A stretch of 64,000 nt of DNA, taken from the NCBI GenBank assembly GCA_903929135.1, contig CAIYTH010000048.1, positions 62,001 through 126,000 on the forward strand. The letters are read 5' to 3'. Made by a program: the position numbers and the translations under genes. Of the stretch, positions 49,861-58,539 are shown piece after piece. Under the pieces are notes generated by a model that made no database searches, was not told where the DNA came from, and worked only from the letters and a program-made list of their open reading frames with translations. The first letter of the stretch is position 1; each line of letters begins with the position of its first letter. Origin of the DNA: an uncultured Chlorobiales bacterium. Lineage in GTDB: Bacteria; Bacteroidota; Chlorobiia; Chlorobiales; Chlorobiaceae.

Positions 49861-50439
49861 TCACTGCTCGATGGTCCTGATGACCTTGCATGGGTTGCCA
49901 GCCGCGAGCACATTTGCCGGCAGATCACGGACGACGACGCTTCCCGCTCCAACCACCGTATTCTCACCAATCGATACACCCGGGCAGATTACTGCCCGCC
50001 CGCCCAGCCACACACCCGAGGAGATTTTGACTGGCTTTGCTAATTCTTTACCTGACTTTCGCTCCCGGGCATTCAATGGGTGCGTCGCAGTGTAGATGTG
50101 CACGCCGGGCCCAAACTGGACATCGCTTCCAATGTCGATTCGATTGCAATCGAGAAGGATGCAGTCAAAGTTGAAAAAAGTGTTGTCGCCTATAAAGATG
50201 TTAAAGCCGTAATCGCACTTCAACGTCGGGTTCACAACGGATCCGCTGCCAAATGATCCGAAAAGTTCTTCCAGAATCGTTCGGCGTTCAGCGTATGCCT
50301 CGGGTTCAAGACCATTGAATCTTGTGAGCAGATGCCGGGCTTTGCGCCTTGCTGCATGCAGCTCCGGATCATCCGCAAGGTACATATTCCCTGCGAGCAT
50401 AAGATCCCGCTGCGTTTGATGTGCATCCATATGTTCCAC
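49861..50439 (-). CDS. Maltose/galactoside-type sugar O-acetyltransferase
   Basis: 192 residues. The Maa/LacA signature is clear: an N-terminal helical cap (MLAGNMYLADDPELHAAR) followed by hexapeptide repeats and the active-site His in TATHPLNARERKSGKELAKP, then IGSGVWLGG-like KISSGVWLGGRAVICPGV and VVGAGSVVVRDLPANVLAAG. These enzymes acetylate sugars using acetyl-CoA in the cytosol. The start is ATG 50439 or 50430. Neighbours do not indicate the physiological substrate. Confidence 0.9.
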   Translation of the reverse strand: MEHMDAHQTQRDLMLAGNMYLADDPELHAARRKARHLLTRFNGLEPEAYAERRTILEELFGSFGSGSVVNPTLKCDYGFNIFIGDNTFFNFDCILLDCNRIDIGSDVQFGPGVHIYTATHPLNARERKSGKELAKPVKISSGVWLGGRAVICPGVSIGENTVVGAGSVVVRDLPANVLAAGNPCKVIRTIEQ

Positions 50440-50691
50440 TGCTTTTTGTTCAATGTAAAAATATTCAAATACAGACGGAGAGAACGGGTAACCTGAAGTA
50501 TTCAGCAGCGGGCACGAAACAGGATCGGGCGATCAGGAATCGGATATTCTCTTCGGGAATCTGCTGTATTCGAGCGGCAGTGTCCCCAGACCGGATTCCG
50601 GACACAAAACTATTCGTAACCGCATACACTGGGAGCCCCGGTGCTAACCTGCGTCACCTTCAACGTCCGGTTCACCTCCCGCAGGCGCAAG

Positions 50692-51351
50692 TCATCTGGA
50701 CTGGACGGAGTGAGTGTCTGATATTGCCTGTGATTCAGCCCGGACCTTCATTCCTGACAGCACTCCCGGGAAGTCATGCTTCTGCACAAACCTGACCACA
50801 AACGAAGGCGCAAAAAAATCCGGTTTTACTTCTGATTCATAGGACAGAAACGTTCCATGCCCTTTCGGATACGCTTCAAGCATCCATCTCCCTTTGTAAA
50901 CCTTGAAATCACCGGTGATTTTCTGAAAATCAAGGTGCCTGAGATACTCGCCACGGATTCTCACCTGGATATAAACACTCTTACGGAATAAAAATATGCT
51001 GGTTGTTCCTCGCTGGAACATCACCTGCTCAACTCCATTGTCCGAAATCAAACCGCTATCGGTCAGCTTGGGAATGAAATTCTTGTGATTGTTGTAATCT
51101 GTCAAAACCTCCCAGACCTTTTCGGGCGGTGCCGCGATGTAGATTTTCCCGGATACGCCGGTTACCCCATCATCGAGACTGGAAAGCACGACGATAACCT
51201 CCCCGTTCAGTAGTCTCGCCTTTTCGGCAGAGACCGTATCGGGAACTGTCGCTATGGCCGCCCGGGCACCCGAGGAAGAAAAAAGAGGCGAGATGACGAT
51301 CGCTATGACCGTCATCAACAGGGAGGCGTACATGAATAATCGTCTGGACAT
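50692..51351 (-). CDS. Exported SRPBCC (START-like) domain protein
   Basis: 219 residues. A signal peptide or N-terminal anchor (about 5-30, LFMYASLLMTVIAIVI) precedes a SRPBCC/polyketide-cyclase-like domain: GKIYIAAPPEKVWEVLTDYNNHKNFIPKL is the family's beginning, and ending helix FVVRFVQKHDFPGVL the C-terminal helix. Such domains bind hydrophobic ligands in a deep cavity. A periplasmic location is predicted. No ligand can be inferred. Similar proteins in phototrophs are often annotated as cyclase/dehydrase. Confidence 0.85.
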   Translation of the reverse strand: MSRRLFMYASLLMTVIAIVISPLFSSSGARAAIATVPDTVSAEKARLLNGEVIVVLSSLDDGVTGVSGKIYIAAPPEKVWEVLTDYNNHKNFIPKLTDSGLISDNGVEQVMFQRGTTSIFLFRKSVYIQVRIRGEYLRHLDFQKITGDFKVYKGRWMLEAYPKGHGTFLSYESEVKPDFFAPSFVVRFVQKHDFPGVLSGMKVRAESQAISDTHSVQSR

Positions 51352-51562
51352 GGAGCGATCCTGAATTCTGAATTGATTTGAAAAGCATGAGGTGAGGTGA
51401 TGTATCCGGGGTTCTCAGCAAATGCTGTGAATCATGAACGTCAGAGATGGGGCCATGGTTCCGTTGCATAGACGCCAGCCCGGGTAACGTGACTTGGCAC
51501 GAAACACCCGGATGCTCCTGAAAAGTTGCTGAATTCATGTGTTGCCATCACGGACAGAAAAC

Positions 51563-51596
51563 AAGAAAAGCCCCTTCGGATGAAGAGGCTTTTCTT
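51563..51596 (-). terminator. Terminator of the small Ala/Lys-rich protein gene
   Basis: AAGAAAAGCCCCTTC and GAAGAGGCTTTTCTT form a 15-base stem with one mismatch around GGAT, just after the stop of the minus-strand gene at 51635. Confidence 0.8.
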
Positions 51597-51634
51597 GCAC
51601 TTATGCACTGTTGAACAACTCAGCAGTAAAAAAC

Positions 51635-51907
51635 TTACTTACCTGTTTCGGGTTTCGCTTCTGGCTTCGCTTCAGTTTTTGCAGCAGCCTTCTTGGCGGC
51701 CGGAACTCTCTTTTTCGCAGCCTTCTTCTTCACTACTTTCTTCTCTGCTGCAGGAGCAGGGGCTGCTGAAGGATCTGCTGCAGGTGCCGCTGCAGGTGCA
51801 GGGGCTGCGGCCGGAGCTGCATTGTCAGCAGCAAACGAAACACCACCAAAAACACCACTCATCGCGAGAGCAACGACAACACCGAGCTTCAGGTTCTTGT
51901 TCATCAT
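51635..51907 (-). CDS. Small exported Ala/Pro/Lys-rich protein
   Basis: 90 residues. A good signal peptide (MMNKNLKLGVVVALAMSG, cleavage after SFA) is followed by an Ala/Pro segment (APAAAPAPAAAPAADP) and a strongly basic tail rich in Lys-Ala (KKVVKKKAAKK, AAKKAAAKTEAKPEAKPE) like a histone H1 tail. It is low complexity, with no recognisable domain. AAGGA lies 8 bases before the first of two ATGs. A terminator follows. Predicted periplasmic; the role is unknown. Confidence 0.75.
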   Translation of the reverse strand: MMNKNLKLGVVVALAMSGVFGGVSFAADNAAPAAAPAPAAAPAADPSAAPAPAAEKKVVKKKAAKKRVPAAKKAAAKTEAKPEAKPETGK

Positions 51908-52081
51908 ATCAGTCCTTTTGGTTGAATTCAGTGCGATCGAGATTGATCCCACCGTCCATCATGTAATACGAGCCAGGGAAGGTGCTTCTTTCAATAAATC
52001 TTTCGGTTTCCATTACAATCATCGAAAAACGAGCGAATCATCAGTGCTTGTGATCCGCAGGATTCGATTTCACGCGTCAAC

Positions 52082-52110
52082 AAAGAGGGAGCCACGAAGG
52101 GCTCCCTGTT
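52082..52110 (-). terminator. Terminator of the RD-rich repeat protein gene
   Basis: AGGGAGCC and GGCTCCCT form an 8-base stem. On the minus strand it is followed by CTTTG and lies just after the stop of the gene at 52143. Confidence 0.7.
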
Positions 52111-52142
52111 TCGTTGTCACGACGTCTTCTTGAAACGCAAGA

Positions 52143-52724
52143 TCACCGCCTGTCATTGTCTGGACCCCGTCTGTCATCCGGACCACGGCGCTCATCACGA
52201 CCGCCCCTGTCATCCGGACCACGGCGCTCGTCACGTCCGCCCCTGTCGTCAGGTCCGCGACGCTCGTCACGACCGCGTCGATCATCCGGTCCACGGTGGT
52301 CATCACGACCGCGCCATTCATCACGATCACGCCTGAACCGGTCATCCCAGTATCCGCGCTCATGTCTGCGATACTCAATGTCACGATGCCTCCTGATCTC
52401 TTCGATACGATGCCTCCTGATCGCCGGAGGAAGGTCGAAATTCCTGATGCGTCCCCACGGCCCTCTGTAGTCATGAGCGCGGTACCATCCGCCATCTCGG
52501 AAAACAAAGTAGTCGTTTCCGTAGTAGATGACGTCGTAGGGACCACCATAAGAAACCGAGTACCCGTAATCGTTCATATAGACGAAATCAGGCCTGTCCG
52601 AGAAAAAAAACGAGGGGCCGCCCGGAACGTTGACCCCCACCCTTACAGCTGCTTGTGCCTCCGGCTGAGGCTGGCAGGTGAACAGGCCAGCAACTCCAAC
52701 AGCTAACAAAATCTGCTTTTTCAT
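52143..52724 (-). CDS. Exported Arg/Asp-rich repeat protein
   Basis: 193 residues. A signal peptide (MKKQILLAVGVAGLFTCQ, cleavage near AQA) leads into a Tyr/Gly-rich central part (DYGYSVSYGGPYDVIYYG, FVFRDGGWYRAHDYRGPWG) of a type common in small exported proteins of proteobacteria and relatives. The C-terminal 80 residues are Arg/Asp-rich and end in tandem 12-residue repeats (RRGPDDRGGRDE). GAGAGG lies upstream of the ATG. Predicted periplasmic or surface protein; the charged tail is probably disordered. No known function. Confidence 0.8.
   Translation of the reverse strand: MKKQILLAVGVAGLFTCQPQPEAQAAVRVGVNVPGGPSFFFSDRPDFVYMNDYGYSVSYGGPYDVIYYGNDYFVFRDGGWYRAHDYRGPWGRIRNFDLPPAIRRHRIEEIRRHRDIEYRRHERGYWDDRFRRDRDEWRGRDDHRGPDDRRGRDERRGPDDRGGRDERRGPDDRGGRDERRGPDDRRGPDNDRR
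52171..52314. repeat. Four tandem 36-bp units within the RD-rich gene
   Basis: Units start at 52171, 52207, 52243 and 52279. The first two differ at only two of 36 bases; the others diverge further. Each encodes a 12-residue Arg/Asp/Gly/Pro-rich repeat on the minus strand, so the copy number may vary between strains without shifting the frame. Confidence 0.85.
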
Positions 52725-53136
52725 AGAAACCTCTCTTGGCGTTAAACAACGGTTGAATGATGTTATCGATCAGTATCAGGGGGATGCGCGCTTTCCCTTC
52801 CACAACTTTTAATACGTTTATTCACACCCTTTTCTTTCGCTCCCTGCTGCATAAATTTTTTATTTGTCTCAAGTTACGCCACTCTTGCGCCAATATGCCG
52901 ATTTCGCGGGAAGCTGAATACCCTGAAGTTCAGGAATCGCAACCGGGAAAACAGCAATCAGGAGAATCCGGGACGAAAGCTCCTGATAGAGCATGTTTTG
53001 CCGGACGGAACCTCTCAGGCGATTTTGTTGTTGTTCATAATGGGCAGCATATACCTTCCTCCATCTTTTGCGTGCCTTGTTTATAAATGGAAGAAGTATG
53101 GACAGGTTTACGATGTTAAACTTAACAGGAACAACT
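52725..53136. other. Divergent intergenic region
   Basis: About 410 bases between two divergently transcribed exported-protein genes. It is partly AT-rich (52800-52870, with TTTTAATACGTTTATTC), so promoters for both genes are likely here. The 113-codon minus-strand frame at 52869-53210 overlaps the next gene and shows no family pattern. Confidence 0.4.
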
Positions 53137-53757
53137 ATGAAACAGACTGCCAAACTCGCGATGCTCGCCATTGCGCTTTCTGCCGGTATCAGCGGCACAG
53201 CCATGGCCAACGGAAACGACAGGCCAATGCCGGAAAAGTATACCGCACCTCCTGCAGCTCCTGCATCCGAATCGGTCGTGAGACCTGCTGCGGCACCGAT
53301 TGTCGAATCAAGGTCGAATACCGGTCCCTATGTCAGTGGCAATATCGGAGCTGCGATACCCGGCAAAGACTACATTAAAACCGGATATCTGCTCAACGGC
53401 GCTGTCGGGTACAATTTCGATCCGGTGAGGGTAGAGGGTGCTGTCGGTTATCAGCGAAATGAACTGGAAACTGTTGGCGGCCATGTCTTCTACTGGACAT
53501 TCATGGGAAACGCGTACTATGATTTCGATGAAATGTCGGGCGTCAAACCCTACGTGACAGCTGGCGCTGGCGTTGCCAACGGCCATTGGGCAAACAGAAG
53601 CAGCACAGATTTCGCCTGGCAGGTTGGAGCAGGCCTTGGTGTGAAAATTGCAGAGAGGACCATGTTGGACATCGGATACCGCTATTTCAAGCCTGATGAC
53701 GGTAATGTGGTGTTCTCGTCGCACAACGTCACGGCAGGCATCCGGTACCAGTTCTGA
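53137..53757 (+). CDS. Outer-membrane beta-barrel protein (OmpA/Opa-like)
   Basis: 206 residues. A signal peptide (TAKLAMLAIALSAGISGTAMA, cleavage after AMA) is followed by a Pro/Ala-rich linker (about 30-60) and eight alternating beta strands, including GPYVSGNIGAA, LLNGAVGYNFDPVRVEGAVG, PYVTAGAGVANG and MLDIGYRYF, ending in Phe (AGIRYQF), the signal for barrel insertion. It fits the 8-stranded outer-membrane beta-barrel family. AGGA lies seven bases before ATG 53137. A perfect terminator follows, so this is a single-gene unit. Confidence 0.88.
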   Translation: MKQTAKLAMLAIALSAGISGTAMANGNDRPMPEKYTAPPAAPASESVVRPAAAPIVESRSNTGPYVSGNIGAAIPGKDYIKTGYLLNGAVGYNFDPVRVEGAVGYQRNELETVGGHVFYWTFMGNAYYDFDEMSGVKPYVTAGAGVANGHWANRSSTDFAWQVGAGLGVKIAERTMLDIGYRYFKPDDGNVVFSSHNVTAGIRYQF

Positions 53758-53778
53758 ACCGTTGCGATCAACAGAAAC

Positions 53779-53813
53779 GAAAGGCCAGAAGGCAGGGATG
53801 CTTCTGGCCTTTC
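53779..53813 (+). terminator. Terminator after the barrel protein
   Basis: GAAAGGCCAGAAG and CTTCTGGCCTTTC are perfect 13-base arms around a 9-base loop, 22 bases after the stop. Confidence 0.88.
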
Positions 53814-54659
53814 CTGCTTCTGATTTCCGTTCCGGGGTAGAACCGTGCGGTTCCGGAGATTTTGAACGCGGATGAGGGTTCTGCAAAATAATGCGCTCCG
53901 GATGCTGCGGCTTCATTGTAAGAAAGCATCGAACGAAAAGGCGGACGGTGCCGACAAGAAGAAGAACGCGAAGCATCCGAAAGCGCAAATTCCTATAGCT
54001 TACTCACTCCTGGTGCGCAGGCAGGAGTTGTCCTCCGGGTGCCTGATCAGCCTGGATGCCGGCGTTGGAGAGGCAGAGCGTTGCCGCAAATTCGCCTTTC
54101 CCCGACTCGGGGTTCCACGTCTGACGATTTCGTGACCTTGTCGTTCCAAGGCGATCATGCTGGAGGAGCGGTTGTTACTTTGAAAAAAGTACCGGGCCGA
54201 TGGAAGGTGAACAAGGCCGCCTGGATTTCCGTTCCCGTTTCCGACCCTATCGTATAAAACCCGATTATCATCAAAGAGCCCCGCGGACATGCGTTGCATC
54301 TCCGGATCGACATGGATATGCATTCAGGTTGTGAGATGTGGCAAGATAAACGAAATATGTATATTGCTGTCGGGAACCATAAAGCCGACTTCTCAGTTGG
54401 ATTGTAAAATGATCTCCCCCCTCCGTTAAGAATCAGAGCCCCGGCATATAGAACGGGGAATTGTTGTTCCTCATGTTTTGAGACCTCTTGAACAGGGGCT
54501 TTTGTAATCTTCATGCCAATCGAAAAACAGTTGGTTTGATTGATGGCGTCATCTTCGGAATACCTTATCCGCAAATTCCGGAAATTGGGCTATGCGGTTC
54601 ATCGATGAGAATATCTCACCATCGAAAACATTAAACAGTTAAATTCGAGGGAAGGAACC
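53814..54659. other. Decayed or non-coding region
   Basis: About 850 bases with no intact gene. Frames of 72-139 codons exist on both strands but read as low-quality. One part, at about 54117-54257, looks like the end of a former gene and is listed separately. GC content is lower and more irregular than in neighbouring genes. Confidence 0.45.
54117..54257 (+). pseudogene. Possible remnant of a small exported protein gene
   Basis: The last 46 or so codons of a frame that ends at 54257 read like the C-terminal beta strands of an NTF2- or DUF4878-like lipoprotein (VTLSFQGDHAGGAVVTLKKV, GRWKVNKAAWISVP). The sequence before it in the same frame is unlike protein, suggesting an old frameshift or truncation. 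This is inference from pattern only. Confidence 0.3.
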
Positions 54660-54890
54660 ATGCAGGAACAAATCGAGGAAGTCCTGATCCAGCGCCTTGG
54701 ATTGGATGGTATCACACCCGGGCCGCAGGGAACTGTTTTCGTACTTCGTTACGAGAGTCAGGATGCAGAAGACCGCCAACAACTGGGATGGAAGGAACTG
54801 ATCTGCGAGCTTACCGAACAATCGGTCACCCATGGACTTGATGACGTGCTTGAAGCCGCTCATATCGAGATGAAGAAGCCTTTGTTCTGA
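54660..54890 (+). CDS. Small uncharacterised protein
   Basis: 76 residues with a strong ribosome binding site (GGAAGGA, five bases before ATG 54660). The sequence is balanced and acidic (IEEVLIQRLGLDGI; QQLGWKELICELTEQ; HGLDDVLEAAHIEMKK), probably a compact alpha/beta cytosolic protein. No family is recognised. The next gene, a Sel1-repeat protein, begins 36 bases later, so the two may be co-transcribed. Confidence 0.62.
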   Translation: MQEQIEEVLIQRLGLDGITPGPQGTVFVLRYESQDAEDRQQLGWKELICELTEQSVTHGLDDVLEAAHIEMKKPLF

Positions 54891-54926
54891 ATACCGAATC
54901 CTCCGAACCCATAAACGAGAAGTGCT

Positions 54927-55532
54927 GTGAAACGAGCCCGATTCTTCAGCTTGCTGGCTGCGGCCATGCTGATCGCCCCGCTCGGGGCTCACTGCGAACC
55001 TCCGACACCGAAACAGATATCACAATGGAAGCGGGAAGCGGCGAACGGCAATTCGTCCGCCCAGTACAACCTCGGCGTGATGTACGCAAAGGGCGACGGA
55101 GTCCAGCAGGACTATCCCGAAGCGGTAAAATGGTATCGGCTTGCTACTGAAAAGGGCGAAATCTCGGCGCAGTTCAACCTCGCGGTGATGTACCGTGAAG
55201 GCAGAGGTATCCGACAGGACTATTTCGAATCGATGAAGCTCTTCAGATCGATCGCCGACAAGGGATATCCTGAAGCCCAATACGAACTGGGAACGATGTA
55301 TGCCAATGGCCAGGGGGCCCGACAAGACCCGGCAGAGGCGCTGAAATGGTACCGCCTTGCCGCTGCGAAAGGTAATGCGAATGCGCAATTCAGCCTTGGG
55401 AAAGCTTACGAGAACGGTCAGGGCGTAACTCTGGACAAACGTGAAGCGAAAGAGTGGTATGGCAAAGCCTGCGACAACGGACAGCAGAAGAGCTGCGACG
55501 CATACCGGAAACTGAACGAAGCCGGCTATTGA
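54927..55532 (+). CDS. Exported Sel1-like repeat protein
   Basis: 201 residues. The N-terminus is a signal peptide (RARFFSLLAAAMLIAPLGAHC). Four Sel1-like repeats of 36 residues follow, for example AQYNLGVMYAKGDGVQQDYP, AQFNLAVMYREGRGIRQDYF and AQYELGTMYANGQGARQD, forming a superhelix for protein-protein contacts. The start is GTG 54927 with GAGAAG upstream. The protein probably works in the periplasm, perhaps in envelope signalling or as an adaptor; the partner is unknown. Confidence 0.85.
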   Translation: MKRARFFSLLAAAMLIAPLGAHCEPPTPKQISQWKREAANGNSSAQYNLGVMYAKGDGVQQDYPEAVKWYRLATEKGEISAQFNLAVMYREGRGIRQDYFESMKLFRSIADKGYPEAQYELGTMYANGQGARQDPAEALKWYRLAAAKGNANAQFSLGKAYENGQGVTLDKREAKEWYGKACDNGQQKSCDAYRKLNEAGY

Positions 55533-55672
55533 AATCGCGTTCATCCATCATCTTCTGCCTGACGGAATGATCCCACCGGGATATGCCCACCTTGAAGGCA
55601 GAAGACCGGATGAGTTCGGTCGCATGTTCCTGATTGCCGACACTGTTGATACCCTCCACTCACCGGAACTCC

Positions 55673-58447
55673 TCACGACATCCGCAACGTATCGTGAACC
55701 AAAGAGATCAGATCCTTGATCGTAAATGGCTTGTGGATGAAGCCCACTCCTTCGGAAACGCCGTGTTCAGCGACCATGCCGGTCGAATAGCCGGACATGA
55801 AAAGAGTCTTAATGGCCGGAAGCACTGCTGAAATCCGGTCCGAAAGCTCCCTGCCGCTCATCTCCGGCATCACCACATCGGTCAGCAGCAATTCGATAAC
55901 ACCGCCATGTTCAGCGACGAGCCTGAGGGCATCGCTTGGCAACGAGGTCGCCAGCACCCGGTAGCCGTTGCTCTCGAGCATCTTCTTGCAGATCTTGAGG
56001 ATGTCCGGTTCATCATCGACCAGGAGGATCGTTCCCCTGCCGGCACCTGCAGGAGTCCGGCCGGCTCCGGATGCCAGCCGTGAGGCCCCACCGGCATACC
56101 TGGGCAGGCAGATCCGTATTTCCGTCCCCTTCTCAGGCTCGCTGTCGACTTCGACGAATCCGTTGTTCTGCTTGACGATTCCATAGACGGTCGACAGGCC
56201 GAGCCCGGTCCTTTTCCCCATCTCCCTGGTCGTAAAGAACGGTTCGAAAATATGGCCTATATCCGTTCTTGAGATCCCAGTGCCCGAATCCCTAACCGTG
56301 ATCACCACATATTCGCCGGCAGAGGTATACGATGAGTTGTCGTAAAAAGACTTTTCAAGCCGGCGTTCACCGGTGCTGATGCTGACGTGCCCCTTGCCGG
56401 TGATGGCATCGCGTGCGTTGACGCACAGATTTGACATGATCTGATCGATCTGGAAGGGATCGATCATGACCGAAGCGTCCCTGCCGGCAGGCTCCCAGTC
56501 AAGCTCGACGGCATCCCCCACCAGGCGACGAAGCATGGGTATCCTACGCCCGATAGCCTTGTCAAGCTCGATGACCTCCGGCTCCGCCGGCTGCTTTCGG
56601 GCAAATGCGAGCAACTGGCTGGTTATTCCCGCCGATCGTTCGGCGGCCGTGAGGATTTCACGGAGATGGTGACCGACGAGTTCCCCGGACTCGCCAAACT
56701 CGACAGCCATCTCGGCATTACCGATGATGACGCTGAGCATATTGTTGAAATCGTGGGCGATGCCTCCCGCGAGCTGACCGACGAGTTCGATCTTCTGGAT
56801 GTGCATCAACGCAGCCTGCATCCTGCTTTCCGACTCCGCAGCACGTTTACGCGAAACGATGTCCCAGGCCATCTCGGCAATCGCCTCGGCACGCAGGAGG
56901 TCGTCCTGGGCATATGGCTGTGACTTGTTGCCGAGCACGAACACGGCCGGCACGTGATCGCCCCAGACGATCGGGACAACCAGAGCCCTGAGGATGGCAG
57001 GATGCGATTCGGCCATCCCTTCATCCATGAGCTGCGAAAAATCGTCGAGGATCACGGTTCGCTTCTGCTGCACGGCTTCAGTCATTTCACCCCAGGCGTC
57101 CAGGAGTTGGCGATGCCTGTCGTTCGAAACCGTCGACGTTCGCTCGTACATTCTGCTTGACCAGACCATGGGAAGGACGCCGTCGCTTCTGCCGTCAAGG
57201 AAATGGAAAAAGCTGAAGCTGCTCGATGTCTGTCGTTCGGCTTCGTCCAGCGCGGTTCTCAGCAGATGATCGATGGACGATGAACCGGCATCCTGGTAAA
57301 GTCGAATCCTCAGCTCCGTAAGCGCCAGCCAACGATTCTTGTCGGTGACGTCATGAATAATGGCGTAGATGAGCGGCTTGCCGGCAATCTCGACCCGGTT
57401 GCCGAACACTTCGACAGCCCTGTTCGAACCATCCTTGAGGAGATGGCTGAGCGTGACGGGGTTGCCGTTCTTTTCGGCACCCCATTCGAGATCCGTAACA
57501 TGGAGCCCAGGCGGATGATGATCAAGCTGCTGAATGCGTTTGCCCCTGAGTTCATCGATCGACCAGCCATAAAAATCTGCTGCGGACTGGTTGGCGTCGA
57601 CGATCTGCCCGGAGGTTTCGTCAAAGATGAGCATGATGGCCGAATGGCCTTCGAAAAGCTTCCGGAAACGCTCTTCGCTCTTTCGAAGGGCCTCTTCCGC
57701 CTCCTTGCGTTCGGTGATGTCGAAACTGACGGAAACAACCATCGGGTTGCCGTCGACCTCGATCCTCCTACCGGTTATCTGACGCCAGGAAAAATCGGGA
57801 CCTCCCCGCTTGAATACCCTGGCTTCACCATCCATTTCCGAACCGTCGAGCAGGATAGCCCTCGTCTTGCCGATCGCAATTTCCCGTTCATCGGGATGGA
57901 TCACATCGAAGGCGAAGGTTCCGGCCATCTCCTCTTCCCTTTTGCCGACAACTTCGTCACGATGGAACGCGTTCCATTTCAGAAGAGCGCCCTGAGCGTC
58001 AGAAACCGTGAAGGAACCAGGGATGCTTTCCAGCACCGCCTCGATAAAATGGCGCTCCTGCCGGATGTCGCACTCCGCCTTCCGGAAATCCGTCATCTCC
58101 TGCACAACCACAGCAAGTGAGGAGTCGCCGTCCATCGGAAGCAGCGTGAAAACGATATGCCGTCCCCCTTCCTTAGTCTCGACACGTATTGCCTGCTTCG
58201 ATCCGAAGGCCGTCCGGACCTGCTGCCGCCCCTCTTCATGATTGTCCGGACAAAGCAGGTCGGCGATCTCCGAACCAACGAACTCACAGGGAGAACGCCC
58301 ATCGATCATGACGCAGGAGCCTCCTGCCGCAGTCACCAGGCCATTGCGGTCGACGGAAAAGACCCCTCCCGGAAGGGCACTCAGATAAATTTTCGACAGG
58401 TCACAGTCGCGAGACAGGTTATCTTCGACATCGGTTGCATGCTGCAT
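55673..58447 (-). CDS. PAS-PAS-PAS-GAF hybrid histidine kinase with C-terminal receiver
   Basis: 924 residues, cytosolic. Three PAS-type domains (about 20-135, 140-255, 265-375), a GAF domain (about 385-550), the kinase core with GQLAGGIAHDFNNMLSVIIG (phosphorylated His near 572) and SGTGISRTD/GKRTGLGLSTVYG, and a terminal receiver with ILLVDDEPDILKI, Asp in LLTDVVMPEMSG and Lys in IHKPF. The GAF-kinase-receiver half is closely similar in motifs to the kinase at 3781-6246, so the two are paralogues. No adjacent regulator; signalling probably goes through unlinked Hpt or receiver proteins. Confidence 0.88.
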   Translation of the reverse strand: MQHATDVEDNLSRDCDLSKIYLSALPGGVFSVDRNGLVTAAGGSCVMIDGRSPCEFVGSEIADLLCPDNHEEGRQQVRTAFGSKQAIRVETKEGGRHIVFTLLPMDGDSSLAVVVQEMTDFRKAECDIRQERHFIEAVLESIPGSFTVSDAQGALLKWNAFHRDEVVGKREEEMAGTFAFDVIHPDEREIAIGKTRAILLDGSEMDGEARVFKRGGPDFSWRQITGRRIEVDGNPMVVSVSFDITERKEAEEALRKSEERFRKLFEGHSAIMLIFDETSGQIVDANQSAADFYGWSIDELRGKRIQQLDHHPPGLHVTDLEWGAEKNGNPVTLSHLLKDGSNRAVEVFGNRVEIAGKPLIYAIIHDVTDKNRWLALTELRIRLYQDAGSSSIDHLLRTALDEAERQTSSSFSFFHFLDGRSDGVLPMVWSSRMYERTSTVSNDRHRQLLDAWGEMTEAVQQKRTVILDDFSQLMDEGMAESHPAILRALVVPIVWGDHVPAVFVLGNKSQPYAQDDLLRAEAIAEMAWDIVSRKRAAESESRMQAALMHIQKIELVGQLAGGIAHDFNNMLSVIIGNAEMAVEFGESGELVGHHLREILTAAERSAGITSQLLAFARKQPAEPEVIELDKAIGRRIPMLRRLVGDAVELDWEPAGRDASVMIDPFQIDQIMSNLCVNARDAITGKGHVSISTGERRLEKSFYDNSSYTSAGEYVVITVRDSGTGISRTDIGHIFEPFFTTREMGKRTGLGLSTVYGIVKQNNGFVEVDSEPEKGTEIRICLPRYAGGASRLASGAGRTPAGAGRGTILLVDDEPDILKICKKMLESNGYRVLATSLPSDALRLVAEHGGVIELLLTDVVMPEMSGRELSDRISAVLPAIKTLFMSGYSTGMVAEHGVSEGVGFIHKPFTIKDLISLVHDTLRMS

Positions 58448-58539
58448 TGGAACTGAATCTTGCTGGTTTGATACGCCATCAGAACAGGATAACGCTCAAT
58501 GGATAGAGTACAAAAACTATAACGTCATCGCCCTGAACA

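Noticed and set aside
52171-52314. Possible CRISPR array because of regular 36-bp spacing
   Set aside because: Units are contiguous with no spacers and lie inside a coding frame, encoding a 12-residue protein repeat.
52869-53210. 113-codon minus-strand frame between two exported-protein genes
   Set aside because: It overlaps the start of the well-supported barrel protein gene and reads as low-complexity, non-protein-like sequence.
54155-54574. 139-codon minus-strand frame
   Set aside because: Irregular composition, no start signal and no family pattern. It overlaps a stretch that looks like a gene remnant on the other strand.
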